Notes: generated by a model from the sequence alone, not told the origin. A stretch of 64,000 nt of DNA from Mesorhizobium sp. 65-26 (GCA_001899205.1 MKVL01000012.1:62001-126000); one strand, 5' to 3'; shown: positions 1-8,373, counted from the first letter of the stretch. Numbers and translations: made by a program.

Positions 1-80
1 GAACAGTCGCCTTTTATTTGCCGCCGGCTTTGTGTAAACCGGGCGCCAGCAATCCCCAGTCAGAAGTCGGGCAAGGAACC

Positions 81-686
81 ATGGACAAATTCACCAAGCT
101 CACCGGCGTCGCCGCGCCCATGCCGATCGTCAACATCGACACCGACATGATCATCCCGAAGGATTATCTGAAGACGATCAAGCGCACCGGGCTCGGCAAG
201 GGGCTCTTCGCCGAGATGCGCTTCAAGGATGACGGCTCGGAGAATCCGGATTTCGTGCTCAACAAGCCGGCCTACCGCAACGCCCAGATCCTGGTCGCCG
301 GCGACAATTTCGGCTGCGGCTCGAGCCGCGAGCACGCGCCGTGGGCGCTGCTCGACTTCGGCATTCGCTGCGTCATCTCGACCTCGTTCGCCGACATCTT
401 CTACAACAACTGCTTCAAGAACGGCGTGCTGCCGATCACCGTCAGCCCGGAAGACCTGGATAAGCTGATGGACGACGCCTCGCGCGGTTCCAACGCGACG
501 CTCTCCGTCGATCTCGAGACCAAGGAAATCCGTGGGCCCGACGGTGGCGTGGTCAAGTTCGACCTCGACGATTTCAAGCGGCATTGCCTGCTCAACGGGC
601 TCGACGACATCGGCCTGACCATGGAGAAGGCCGGCGCCATCGCTTCCTTCGAGAAGCGCAACGCCGAGCAACGCCCCTGGGCCTGA
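81..686 (+). CDS. leuD: 3-isopropylmalate dehydratase small subunit
   Basis: Small subunit of isopropylmalate isomerase, which with LeuC converts 2-isopropylmalate to 3-isopropylmalate in cytosolic leucine synthesis. The protein is 201 aa, the usual length for LeuD. It begins MDKFTKLTG, carries the early [10 protein letters not shown] segment, and has the family signature [15 protein letters not shown] at about residues 73-87. The frame is open upstream to base 18, but the ATG at 81 has an AAGGA five bases before it and gives the family N-terminus. LeuC is not in the window and presumably lies further left; leuB follows about 3 kb downstream with unrelated genes between. Confidence 0.97.
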   Translation: MDKFTKLTGVAAPMPIVNIDTDMIIPKDYLKTIKRTGLGKGLFAEMRFKDDGSENPDFVLNKPAYRNAQILVAGDNFGCGSSREHAPWALLDFGIRCVISTSFADIFYNNCFKNGVLPITVSPEDLDKLMDDASRGSNATLSVDLETKEIRGPDGGVVKFDLDDFKRHCLLNGLDDIGLTMEKAGAIASFEKRNAEQRPWA

Positions 687-758
687 GCGGCTGAAAGCAT
701 ATCGATAGACCTGGCCGTCAGCGGCCGGGTTCGTGGCGGCTGAACGGGAGGGACAGTC

Positions 759-1691
759 ATGACACGTTCGCTTCTTGCCGGCGCCTGCGTGCTGACGTGG
801 CTGCTCGTGCCGGTGGCCGGCGCGCATGCTCAGACCGACCAGGTGCTGGTGCCGGCCGCAGATACGTCCGGCGGGACCGTCAACCAGGACCCATCGAGCA
901 CCTCGAACGCGGCGCTGGGCGAGGCCGACAACCAGGCGCCGATCCCGTTCGAGGGCGGCCAGCTCACCATCACGCAGCCGGAGCAGGACGGCGAGAAGGT
1001 GCTGTCCTATGACGGCAAGAAACTCGCCAGCAACTACGACGTCTATTTCGACAAGATCGTCAAGATCGGCGACGTCAACGTGGCGCTGGTCGATGTCGGC
1101 GACGGCGGCAACCAGTGCGGACCGGCCAAGGTCATCGTCTGGAAGAAGGATGGCGAGATCCAGACGACGACGGTCGAGCAGGACGAATGCGGCGCGCCGC
1201 CGACCGCGATCTCCGAAAGCGCCATCTATTTCGTGCCCTACCTGCTGCCGGGTGATTCCAAGCCGGCGCTGCAATGGTCGCCCACGTCGGGGCTGACCAT
1301 ATCGGGAAACCTCACCTACATGCCGGAGCCCGGCACCGACTGGAAGGACATCGACCCGTCGAAATACGACAACATCATCGATGCCTTCCACAACGAGGCG
1401 GTCTACAAGGCGGGCGCGGCGCTGCTCGGCAAGGACATGCCCGACATGGCGACCAGCCTGCTGGTCGGCGGCGGCACCGAAAAGACGGCGTCGGGCGCCT
1501 TCTACGCCACCGGCTGCGTGCCGCATGACTGCGGCGGCAATGACGGCTTCATGGCCATCGACCCGGTAAAGCATCAGGTCTATTTCGCCCGCCGTGGCGA
1601 CAATGGCGAGCCGCAGGCCTGGCCCGACGTGAAGACCTGGCCGGCCGACATCAAGGAAGCGCTGGACAAGGCACAGGGGTCGGGGAATTAG
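759..1691 (+). CDS. secreted hypothetical protein
   Basis: 310 aa with a clear signal peptide: basic MTR, a hydrophobic core, and a probable cleavage after AHAQ near residue 25. The mature part is acidic and lacks further membrane segments, so it is probably periplasmic. It contains four cysteines in small clusters (GGNQCGPAK, EQDECGAPP, and TGCVPHDCGGNDG near residues 247-257), which could form disulfides. A strong GGGAGGGAC ribosome site precedes the ATG. It lies 72 bp after leuD on the same strand and may be read through from it. I do not recognise a named domain. Confidence 0.85.
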   Translation: MTRSLLAGACVLTWLLVPVAGAHAQTDQVLVPAADTSGGTVNQDPSSTSNAALGEADNQAPIPFEGGQLTITQPEQDGEKVLSYDGKKLASNYDVYFDKIVKIGDVNVALVDVGDGGNQCGPAKVIVWKKDGEIQTTTVEQDECGAPPTAISESAIYFVPYLLPGDSKPALQWSPTSGLTISGNLTYMPEPGTDWKDIDPSKYDNIIDAFHNEAVYKAGAALLGKDMPDMATSLLVGGGTEKTASGAFYATGCVPHDCGGNDGFMAIDPVKHQVYFARRGDNGEPQAWPDVKTWPADIKEALDKAQGSGN

Positions 1692-1711
1692 GCTTCCGTT
1701 TCAAGGCCGGC

Positions 1712-2368
1712 CTATCGCGTTCCCTGGATGGTGAGTGAGAATGCCGGCGGCCTGGGCTTGGCCGGCGGCGGATTGACCGCCCATGCGAACAGGCCAAAGC
1801 CGACGATCGCGATCGGCGTGCCGACAGCCAATGCCAGTCTCAGGCTAAGGAAGCGGTTGCGAACGACGGTGAACCCGGCATTGGCATTGAAGACTGCAAA
1901 GTCGCTCGCGGCCTTGGCGACGAGCGCCTTGTCCTTGTCGTCATTACCGCCCTTCTTCAAGCGCCCATGTGCCGCGTCGACGCTGCTCAGATAGTCCTTG
2001 AAGGATGCGATGCCTTCCGGAAACCAGCTTTTGTAACGTTCGAGCAGGGTCTCTCGTGCCTGCTCGAATTCCTTCTCGGCATTGCCGACGAATTCCCGGA
2101 ACGTCCTCGTCTCGACAGTGAGAACGCGAAAAGCCCAGACCACAACGATAGCGAGGCCGCCGAAGCCGACCAGAAGGCCAATCAGCGCCAGCGCCAATCT
2201 TCCCCGGTCCGCCGCCGGGTCGAGCGATCCCAGCGAGGTCAGGGAGCTGCCGGCAAAGACCCCGGCAGCCGTTCCGACCACTCCGCCGACCATCCATTTG
2301 GCGGTGTCCCTCAGCGACTGCGTCGCCGCGGACATGGCCGAAACGACCGGTGAAGGCGCGTCGCTCAT
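1712..2368 (-). CDS. hypothetical membrane protein, second gene of a coupled pair
   Basis: 218 aa with about three hydrophobic segments: residues 26-46 (weak, Gly/Ala rich), about 60-82, and about 175-198 near the C-terminus. Between the second and third lies a roughly 85-residue charged helical stretch (FREFVGNAEKEFEQARETLL onward) that probably sits in the cytoplasm. Its ATG overlaps the stop of the upstream minus-strand gene by four bases (ATGA), so the two are translationally coupled. I do not recognise the family; the layout of paired helices around a soluble helical region resembles several small membrane-effector families, but that is only a resemblance. Confidence 0.75.
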   Translation of the reverse strand: MSDAPSPVVSAMSAATQSLRDTAKWMVGGVVGTAAGVFAGSSLTSLGSLDPAADRGRLALALIGLLVGFGGLAIVVVWAFRVLTVETRTFREFVGNAEKEFEQARETLLERYKSWFPEGIASFKDYLSSVDAAHGRLKKGGNDDKDKALVAKAASDFAVFNANAGFTVVRNRFLSLRLALAVGTPIAIVGFGLFAWAVNPPPAKPRPPAFSLTIQGTR

Positions 2369-2766
2369 TTCTTCGAAGAGCCCGGATCGCCGAAATCGAT
2401 CACCAGGGGAAGATTGTCCGCGATCTTGCCGATCTGCTTACCCATCTGGCTCAGCTCGTGGAGGTCAGGCTGCCGGGCCTGCAGCAAGACCATCCGCGGA
2501 CGGGATTTGGTCGGATCGGACCACGGGTGGCGAAGGTCCTGGAGAAGTTGCTCCACGTCGAGCTTGCCGTCCGCCGTCACCGACACCCTGAGATACGTGC
2601 CGGGCACGTCTCCCGGATTTGGCGGCACCGCACCGGGGCCTGGGTTCGTCGATCCACCGCCAGAGGCGGGCTTGGCACCCGGAATCTCGATTTCGATGAT
2701 GTCGCCGCCGCACGCAATCCGGATGACGCCGTCGGCATCCGGAATTCCGATCACCCGCGTAACCAT
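2365..2766 (-). CDS. hypothetical soluble protein, first gene of a coupled pair
   Basis: 133 aa. The start is the ATG at 2766, which has GGAGG about seven bases upstream and gives MVTRVIGIPDADG; the frame is open further upstream without a better site. The N-terminal 40 residues look like a small beta-rich domain, followed by a Gly/Pro linker (about residues 40-60) and a C-terminal part containing YLRVSVTADGKLDVEQLLQD and LHELSQMGKQIGKIADNL. There is no signal peptide or membrane helix. Its TGA overlaps the ATG of the membrane gene at 2368. Function unknown; the coupling suggests the two proteins act together. Confidence 0.7.
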   Translation of the reverse strand: MVTRVIGIPDADGVIRIACGGDIIEIEIPGAKPASGGGSTNPGPGAVPPNPGDVPGTYLRVSVTADGKLDVEQLLQDLRHPWSDPTKSRPRMVLLQARQPDLHELSQMGKQIGKIADNLPLVIDFGDPGSSKK

Positions 2767-2919
2767 GGCCACCCTCCGGAAACGCTTGCACTGGAAGAAT
2801 GTCACAGTCAGGGAGCAAAGGACAGTGCATCAAACGAGGCAACGCTTGGTTCCGTCTGGCCTATGGCAATGGCATGGGCATCGCCGCAAGATTGGCTGAA
2901 GACATAGCGGAGGCCCCTC

Positions 2920-3303
2920 ATGCGCAAGCTAATCTCCACTGGTTCGCCTTTCGAGAAGACCGCCGGCTATTCGCGCGCGGTGGTGCAGGGCGACTGGTGC
3001 TTCGTGTCGGGAACGACCGGTTACGACTATGCCACCATGACCATGCCCGAGACGGTCGAGGCGCAGACGCGCAACTGCCTGCTGACCATCGCCAAGGCGC
3101 TGAACGATGGCGGCTTCGAGATGGCCGACGTGGTGCGCGCGCATTACTACATCGCCGACCAGGCTTATGCCGACATCGTCTTCCCGATCCTCGGCGAGGC
3201 GTTCGGCGAGATCCGCCCGGCGGCGACGATGATCACCTGCCAGCTCAACAAGCCGGAGATGAAGATCGAGATCGAGGTCACCGCGCTGCGGCGGACGCTG
3301 TGA
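2920..3303 (+). CDS. RidA/YjgF/UK114-family protein
   Basis: 127 aa, the usual length for this family of small trimeric proteins that hydrolyse reactive enamine/imine intermediates. Recognisable parts are the N-terminal GSPFEKTAGYSRAVVQGD, the FVSGTTGYD strand, the QTRNCLLTIAKALNDGGF helix, and the C-terminal IRPAATMITCQL followed by IEIEVTAL. The position equivalent to the substrate-binding Arg of RidA is the Arg of IRPA. Its stop overlaps a possible GTG start of the downstream VOC gene, so the two are likely co-translated. Exact substrate cannot be told from sequence. Confidence 0.9.
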   Translation: MRKLISTGSPFEKTAGYSRAVVQGDWCFVSGTTGYDYATMTMPETVEAQTRNCLLTIAKALNDGGFEMADVVRAHYYIADQAYADIVFPILGEAFGEIRPAATMITCQLNKPEMKIEIEVTALRRTL

Positions 3304-3311
3304 GCCGACGG

Positions 3312-3662
3312 ATGGTAGTCCGCCGCATCGTCGCCAACATCGCCACGCCAGACCCGCAGGCGGCGCGGCGCTTCTATCACGACGTGCTCGGTCTCGACCT
3401 GATCATGGATCAGGGCTGGATCGCCACCTATGGCTGCGGGGAAGCGACGCGGCCGCAGGTCAGCTTCATGGCGCAAGGCGGCTCGGGAACGCCGGTGCCG
3501 GACCTGTCGATCGAGGTCGACGACGTCGAGGCGGCGCTGGAGGGCATGACGCGCGCGGGCTTCGCCGTGGAATACGGCCCGGCCGACGAACCCTGGGGCG
3601 TGCGGCGCTTCTATGTGCGCGATCCGTTCGGCCGGCTGGTGAATATCCTCGAGCACCGGTGA
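3312..3662 (+). CDS. VOC family protein (glyoxalase/bleomycin-resistance fold)
   Basis: 116 aa from the ATG at 3312 (MVVRRIVANIATPD); a GTG at 3300, which would overlap the ridA-like stop by four bases, is an equally possible start adding four residues. The sequence shows the paired beta-alpha-beta-beta-beta modules of the vicinal oxygen chelate fold: ANIATPDPQAARRFYHDVLGLD at the start, LSIEVDDVEAALEGMTRAG in the middle, and the closing FYVRDPFGRLVNILEHR. Such proteins include dioxygenases, glyoxalases and antibiotic-binding proteins; the substrate is not predictable here. Confidence 0.85.
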   Translation: MVVRRIVANIATPDPQAARRFYHDVLGLDLIMDQGWIATYGCGEATRPQVSFMAQGGSGTPVPDLSIEVDDVEAALEGMTRAGFAVEYGPADEPWGVRRFYVRDPFGRLVNILEHR

Positions 3663-3843
3663 GGGCTTGCAGCCGCCTGCCCTGAGCATCGCGGCGCCGT
3701 TCTGGCCAACTCCGAGCCGCCGCTTCGGGCCGGCGCATGAAACAACTGCGACAGATCGGCGCCACCGCGGCCCTCATCCCCTTGCGCCGCAAGCGTCTGG
3801 CGTTTAGCAAGGCGCCGGTTCAATTCTTTCCGGACGGTTCTCC

Positions 3844-4947
3844 ATGGCTTCAAAGCATCTCTTCCTGCTCCCCGGCGACGGCATCGGCCCAGAGGCCATG
3901 GCCGAGGTGAAGAAGCTCATCGGCGTCATGAACGAAAAGCTGGGCAGCGGTTTCGTCACCGACGAGGGGCTGGTCGGCGGTTGCGCCTACGACGCGCATG
4001 GCGCGGCGATCTCGGACGCCGACATGGCCAAGGCGATGACGGCGGACGCGGTGCTGTTCGGCGCCGTCGGCGGCCCGAAGTGGGATGCCGTGCCCTACGA
4101 GGTGCGCCCCGAGGCCGGTCTGCTCAGGTTGCGCAAGGACATGGAGCTGTTCGCCAACCTGCGTCCGGCGATCTGCTATCCGGCGCTTGCCGCCTCCTCT
4201 TCGCTCAAGCAGGAAGTGGTCGAGGGTCTCGACATCCTGATCGTGCGCGAGCTCACTGGCGGCGTCTATTTCGGCGAGCCGAAGCAGATCATCGATCTCG
4301 GCAACGGCCAGAAGCGCGGCATCGACACGCAGGTCTACGATACGTTCGAGATCGAGCGCATCTCGGGCGTCGCCTTCGAACTGGCGCGGACCCGCAAGAA
4401 CCACGTCACCTCGATGGAAAAGCGCAACGTCATGAAGTCGGGCGTGCTGTGGAACGAGGTGGTCACCCAGACCCACAAGGCCCGCTACAGCGACGTCAAG
4501 CTCGACCACATGCTGGCCGATGCCGGCGGCATGCAGCTGGTGCGCTGGCCCAAGCAGTTCGACGTCATCGTCACCGACAATCTGTTCGGCGACATGCTCT
4601 CCGACATCGCGGCCATGCTCACCGGCTCGATCGGCATGCTGCCCTCGGCCTCGCTCGGCGCGCCCGACGCCAAGACCGGCAAGCGCAAGGCGCTCTACGA
4701 GCCGGTGCACGGCTCGGCGCCCGACATTGCCGGCAAGGGCATCGCCAACCCGATCGCCATGATCGCGTCGTTCGCCATGTGCCTGCGCTATTCCTTCGGC
4801 ATGGTCGCCGAGGCCGACCGCGTGGAAGCGGCAATCGCCGCCGTGCTCGAGGACGGCCTGCGCACCAAGGACATTCTGTCGCCCGGCATGACCGAGGTCG
4901 GCACGGTGGCGATGGGCGACGCTATCATCGCCAAGTTCCTCGGGTGA
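3844..4947 (+). CDS. leuB: 3-isopropylmalate dehydrogenase
   Basis: NAD-dependent oxidative decarboxylation of 3-isopropylmalate, the third step of leucine synthesis, as a cytosolic homodimer. 367 aa, normal for LeuB. Visible features are the N-terminal [10 protein letters not shown], the Arg-rich substrate region around [15 protein letters not shown], the catalytic Tyr in [12 protein letters not shown] (about residue 141), the metal/substrate aspartates in [15 protein letters not shown], and the NAD-binding [18 protein letters not shown]. The gene stands alone about 180 bp after the VOC gene; I saw no leader-peptide attenuator with a Leu run in front of it. Confidence 0.97.
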   Translation: MASKHLFLLPGDGIGPEAMAEVKKLIGVMNEKLGSGFVTDEGLVGGCAYDAHGAAISDADMAKAMTADAVLFGAVGGPKWDAVPYEVRPEAGLLRLRKDMELFANLRPAICYPALAASSSLKQEVVEGLDILIVRELTGGVYFGEPKQIIDLGNGQKRGIDTQVYDTFEIERISGVAFELARTRKNHVTSMEKRNVMKSGVLWNEVVTQTHKARYSDVKLDHMLADAGGMQLVRWPKQFDVIVTDNLFGDMLSDIAAMLTGSIGMLPSASLGAPDAKTGKRKALYEPVHGSAPDIAGKGIANPIAMIASFAMCLRYSFGMVAEADRVEAAIAAVLEDGLRTKDILSPGMTEVGTVAMGDAIIAKFLG

Positions 4948-4969
4948 AATCCGAAAGCGCCGTGAAGCC

Positions 4970-5473
4970 ATGACGGTCGACGTCCGCTGGGCGACGGCCG
5001 AGGATGCCGAAGCGCTCGCCATCGTGCTTTGCGAGATGGCGACGCACTACCGCCAGCCGCCGCTCGATCCGGACCGGGCGCTGGCGGCGGCGCGGAAATG
5101 GCTCGGCGAGGAAAGCCCGGCCTATCCGCATTTCGCGCTCGCCTTCAGGAGCGGCGCTGTCGCGGGGCTGGCGTCGGTGGCGATCGCCCATCCCGGCATC
5201 GATCTCGAACGGCTGATGTTCCTGAAGGATTTGTTCGTGCGTGATGGCGTGCGCAACGCCGGCATCGGCCGCGCGCTGGTCGGCTTTCTCGCCGATCATT
5301 GCCGGCGCTCCGGCATTGGCCGCATCGACTTGACGACCGAGGACTGGAACGAGGGCGCGCTGCGCTTCTACGGCAGGCTCGGCGCCGAACGGCACGGCCA
5401 GAAGGTCTTCCTGCGGCTGTCGGGACCGGCATTCGAGGCACTAGCCGGCGGTTTTCGCGACAAAAGCGCGTAG
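4970..5473 (+). CDS. GNAT family N-acetyltransferase
   Basis: 167 aa. It starts MTVDVRWATAEDAEALAIVL, the usual first strand and helix of GNAT enzymes, and has the acetyl-CoA binding loop in the form FVRDGVRNAGIGRALVGFLA (about residues 89-108), followed by LTTEDWNEGALRFYGRLGAE, the strand-helix that closes the fold. It lies 22 bp after leuB on the same strand. The acceptor substrate is unknown. Confidence 0.85.
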   Translation: MTVDVRWATAEDAEALAIVLCEMATHYRQPPLDPDRALAAARKWLGEESPAYPHFALAFRSGAVAGLASVAIAHPGIDLERLMFLKDLFVRDGVRNAGIGRALVGFLADHCRRSGIGRIDLTTEDWNEGALRFYGRLGAERHGQKVFLRLSGPAFEALAGGFRDKSA

Positions 5474-5528
5474 CAATCTCATGGCGCCGGCTGGCCGCGC
5501 CTCCGGCTCTGTCTGAACTCATCCGGCT

Positions 5529-6266
5529 CTAGCCATCGACGCCGGCCGGCGCGGGTCCCCACCTGTTGGCGCCGGCCTGTGTCGGGATCAGCCCGAAGAC
5601 CACGGTGACAAGCCATCCCAACGAGGGGATGAAGCAGAGTATGGCGAGCCAGCCTGTCATGCCGATATCGTGCAGGCGCCGCGCCAGCAGCGCGATCCAC
5701 GGCAGGATCGTCAGCACCGTGAAGAGGACGACGAGGCTGAGCATGACGAACGGCTCGCCATTGCTGGCGAGATCGCTCACCCCGAGGTCGACGACAAGGC
5801 CGGCGACGGCAAGGACAATAAAGCCGATCGTCCAGAACAGGCAGAAGCCCCAGAATTCCTTGCGGCGGGCCCGGCCCGAGAAGTTCAGGTAATCCTCGCG
5901 CAGCGCACGCCAGAAATACCCCCACAGGCCCGTGGGCTCCGTGGCGACGTTCCCGGCGTCGCGGCCGAAATGCGTCGTCGCGGCCGGGGCGCTGTCCGCC
6001 GAGGCGCGCATGGCGGCTGGCCGTGGCGCCATCGGCCGGGCTGCCATGGGCGCTGGAGCAGGGCCGCTCGCGGGATCGGCCGGCTGGCCGTCGACCGGAA
6101 GGATGTTGCTTGCCCGGTCGCCGTTCGGCTGGAACTCGACCCTGGCGCCCTTGGCGACCATGTCGCGGCGCAGGTCTTCGTAGCGGAACGAATAGCCGTT
6201 GCCGTCGGCTCCGGTGATGAAGCCAAAACCCTGTTCCTCGTCATAGTGAAGAACTTCGCCGCGCAT
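5529..6266 (-). CDS. cold-shock-like domain fused to DUF805 membrane domain
   Basis: 245 aa. Residues 1-60 look like a cold-shock/OB-fold nucleic-acid-binding domain: MRGEVLHYDEEQGFGFITGA contains the RNP1-like GFGFI, and GARVEFQPN follows. An Ala/Pro-rich linker (about 60-108) leads to a DUF805 domain: GLWGYFWRALREDYLNFSGRARRKEFWGF followed by about four membrane helices, with the conserved LARRLHDIGMTGW motif near residue 195. DUF805 proteins are small inner-membrane proteins of unknown role. The fusion would tether a putative RNA-binding domain to the membrane. Start chosen at the ATG giving MRGEVLHYDE, the natural edge of the domain. Confidence 0.85.
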   Translation of the reverse strand: MRGEVLHYDEEQGFGFITGADGNGYSFRYEDLRRDMVAKGARVEFQPNGDRASNILPVDGQPADPASGPAPAPMAARPMAPRPAAMRASADSAPAATTHFGRDAGNVATEPTGLWGYFWRALREDYLNFSGRARRKEFWGFCLFWTIGFIVLAVAGLVVDLGVSDLASNGEPFVMLSLVVLFTVLTILPWIALLARRLHDIGMTGWLAILCFIPSLGWLVTVVFGLIPTQAGANRWGPAPAGVDG

Positions 6267-6410
6267 GATGTCCCCCCCGCGGCCAGAGTGTTCAAATTTC
6301 CCGCCCTTCGCAAGGGCGGCCTCCAGAACCCGCCGCCGAGCGAAACGGCTCCGCTCATGCCTTCATTATCGTCAAAGGTGCCCTTGCGCTCTGGTCTTGG
6401 TTTATTGAAT

Positions 6411-6424
6411 ATGGTATACAGTAT
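6411..6424. promoter_or_regulatory. possible GntR-type operator
   Basis: The short segment ATGGTATACAGTAT holds a GTATAC core resembling half-sites bound by GntR/FCD-class repressors. It is about 110 bp before the ABC binding-protein gene and just before a perfect hairpin, so it may be the operator of that transport operon. No GntR gene lies nearby in the window; the call is tentative. Confidence 0.3.
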
Positions 6425-6432
6425 GCGTTAAC

Positions 6433-6470
6433 GCCCGTTCTGCCAGGCATGGGCGCCTGGCAGAACGGGC
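6433..6470. repeat. perfect 16-bp inverted repeat in the leader of the ABC operon
   Basis: The arms GCCCGTTCTGCCAGGC (6433-6448) and GCCTGGCAGAACGGGC (6455-6470) are exact complements around a 6-base loop. There is no T tract after it on either strand, so it is not a classic terminator for the plus-strand gene. It could be an RNA hairpin in the 5' leader or a protein-binding palindrome. Confidence 0.7.
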
Positions 6471-6531
6471 AATCCATGTTGGCATCGGTTCGCATCGAGG
6501 CGGCTGAAAAAGGGAATAGGGGAAGTAAAAA

Positions 6532-7389
6532 ATGAGGATGTCCATTGCGGCCGTCGCGCTGCTGGTCGGATTTGGCGTGAGCGCCGCCAAGGCGCAGGAA
6601 TTCCAGCATGAAGCATCGCCGCTGTTCGAGAATTGCGGCGACGCGTCCTACGAGACGGCCAAGGCCAACGGGATCACGGTCGGCATTTCGCCGTCCCCGC
6701 CCTTCACCTCGCTCAATCCGGACACACAGAAGGCCGAAGGCCTCGAGGTCGAGATCGACGAGGCCGCGATCAAATGGGCCGGCATCGACAAGATCAAGTA
6801 CGAGGTGATGCCGTTCGGCCAGCTCATCCCGGCGCTGCTGTCCAAGCGCATCGACATGGTCGCCGCCCTTCACATCACGCCCGATCGCAAGAAGGTCATC
6901 TCCTTCGGCGGTCCGGCCTACTGGTATGGCCCCGGCATCCTGGTGAAGACGGGCAATCCGGACGGCATCAAGTCGTTCGACGACCTGAAGGGCAAGCAGA
7001 TCGGCGCCATCGCCGGCTCGGCCGCCGACGAATATCTGCGCAAGATCGGCGCCGACGTCGTGCCGTTCCAGACCGACGCGGAGCAGTTCAGCGCCGTGTC
7101 GACGGGCCGCGTCAGCGCGATCGTCGATGACGACACCAAGATCAGCCTGTTCCTGGGCTCCACCAAGGACGGGGCGATGGAACTCCTCAAGGGCATCGCG
7201 GTGCCGCAGGAGCTGATCTTCACCTATGGCTACGGCTATGTCCGTCCGGGCCTGCGCAAGGAAGACTGCTCGCTGCGCGCGGCGATCAGCCAGGGCCTGT
7301 CCGAGGCCCGCGGCAACGGCAACGTGCTGGCGCTGCTGAAGAAGTACGGCTTCTCGGAAGCCAATCTGTTCTTCTTCCCGCTGAAGTGA
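6532..7389 (+). CDS. ABC transporter substrate-binding protein, polar amino acid type
   Basis: Periplasmic binding protein of the SBP_bac_3 family, 285 aa. A signal peptide spans about residues 1-22 (cleavage near AKAQEF). The mature part has the two-lobe pattern: ITVGISPSPPFTSLNPDT, then GLEVEIDEAAIKWAGID, LLSKRIDMVAALHITPDRKK, and DDLKGKQIGAIAGSAADEYL beginning the second lobe. The family usually binds amino acids, ectoines or similar small polar solutes; the ligand is not clear here. A permease gene follows after a 216-bp spacer with two hairpins. No ATPase gene is nearby. Confidence 0.9.
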   Translation: MRMSIAAVALLVGFGVSAAKAQEFQHEASPLFENCGDASYETAKANGITVGISPSPPFTSLNPDTQKAEGLEVEIDEAAIKWAGIDKIKYEVMPFGQLIPALLSKRIDMVAALHITPDRKKVISFGGPAYWYGPGILVKTGNPDGIKSFDDLKGKQIGAIAGSAADEYLRKIGADVVPFQTDAEQFSAVSTGRVSAIVDDDTKISLFLGSTKDGAMELLKGIAVPQELIFTYGYGYVRPGLRKEDCSLRAAISQGLSEARGNGNVLALLKKYGFSEANLFFFPLK

Positions 7390-7403
7390 TCCGGGCTTCG
7401 GCT

Positions 7404-7479
7404 GCCAGGCCGCGAGGCCTGGCGGCGTATTAATCCACAAATGCCAGGGAAACAGGGCGCGCGGCCGGTCCGGCCGCGC
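7404..7479 (+). promoter_or_regulatory. two consecutive hairpins between binding-protein and permease genes
   Basis: GCCAGGCC/GGCCTGGC (7404-7411 and 7416-7423) forms an 8-bp stem with a 4-base loop, and GCGCGGCCGG/CCGGCCGCGC (7459-7468 and 7470-7479) is an almost continuous 10-bp palindrome. Such hairpins after a binding-protein gene commonly protect the upstream mRNA and lower expression of the permease. The first is followed by an AT-rich patch but no true T run. Confidence 0.5.
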
Positions 7480-7605
7480 TCTCCGTTGCGGCAACCGCGA
7501 CAACAGCGCGGGAAACGGCGTAGTCGGTGAGCCCGCAGGGCGGACCGGATCGACGATCCGGGCCTGGCTGGTCGCGCCGAGGTGAGTTCAGGAGCCCCAA
7601 TCGTC

Positions 7606-8289
7606 ATGGAACTTTTCAACGTCGATGTCGTCGCCCAGTACTGGCACGTGTTCCTCAAGGGCCTTGGGCTGACGGTGTTCCTCACCGCCGTCTCCATGGT
7701 GCTGGCGACCGCGCTGGCGATTCCGCTGGCGCTCGGACGCCTCTCGCCTGTGCGCCTGCTGCGCTGGCCGGCCAACGTCTTCGTTGAGTTCATGCGGGCA
7801 ACCCCGCTGATCCTGCAACTGATCTACATCTACTACGTGCTGCCGGCCGCCGGCATCCGGCTGGAGCCGATCACGGCGGTGATCATAGGCCTGTCGCTGC
7901 ACTATTCAGCCTATCTCAGCGAAGTGTTCCGGGGCGGCATCCAGTCCATTCCGAAGGGGCAGACCGAGGCCGCCTTCAGCCTCGGCCTCTCGCGCTGGCT
8001 GGCGTTTCGCAAGATCGTCCTGCCGCAGGCGACGCGCACGGTGCTGCCGACGCTCGGCAACTACCTGATATCGCTGTTCAAGGACACGTCGCTGGCGTCG
8101 GTCGTGACCGTGCAGGAGCTGATGTTCTCCGGACAGATCATATCGGCCAGGAACTTCCAGTATTTCACGGTCTACACCATCACCGCGATACTCTACTTCG
8201 CGGTCTGCTATCCGTCCGGCCTCGCCGTCAGAGCGCTCGAGGACTATACCCGCAAGGGCTGGGTGGCGATGGACAAGAAGAAGGCCTAG
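7606..8289 (+). CDS. amino acid-type ABC transporter permease
   Basis: 227 aa integral membrane protein of the HisM/GlnP type, with about five hydrophobic helices. It carries the family sequences VEFMRATPLILQLIYIYYVL near residue 60, the EAA-loop version EAAFSLGLSRWLAFRKIVLPQA (about residues 123-144) that contacts the ATPase, and LISLFKDTSLASVV. The ATG at 7606 is preferred over an in-frame GTG at 7582 because it follows an AGGAG and gives a normal permease N-terminus. It pairs with the binding protein upstream; the operon lacks an ATPase and a second permease. Confidence 0.92.
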   Translation: MELFNVDVVAQYWHVFLKGLGLTVFLTAVSMVLATALAIPLALGRLSPVRLLRWPANVFVEFMRATPLILQLIYIYYVLPAAGIRLEPITAVIIGLSLHYSAYLSEVFRGGIQSIPKGQTEAAFSLGLSRWLAFRKIVLPQATRTVLPTLGNYLISLFKDTSLASVVTVQELMFSGQIISARNFQYFTVYTITAILYFAVCYPSGLAVRALEDYTRKGWVAMDKKKA

Positions 8290-8325
8290 AGCCGCCCGGC
8301 ATTTCATTGAAGCGCCGAACGGCTC

Positions 8326-8373
8326 CATTTTTGCGACGCCAAATGTTTCCCATTTGGCCGCAAAATGCTCTAG
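8326..8373. repeat. dispersed palindromic repeat, family A copy 1
   Basis: The segment contains TGCGACGCC, then the stem GCCAAATG/CATTTGGC, and ends GCAAAATGCTCTAG. A clear relative lies at 43826-43872 with the same order of parts. It sits between the convergent permease and helicase genes, and the helicase stop codon (TAG on the minus strand at 8372-8370) is the CTAG end of the element. Confidence 0.75.

Noticed and set aside
60-1574. 504-codon minus-strand frame over leuD and the secreted gene
   Set aside because: Covers the real leuD on the other strand and shows Arg/Ala/Val-rich shadow composition without domains.
3663-3843. Possible leader peptide attenuator before leuB
   Set aside because: No short ORF with a Leu run and no terminator/antiterminator pair could be drawn.
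3850-5022. 390-codon minus-strand frame over leuB
   Set aside because: Antisense shadow of leuB.
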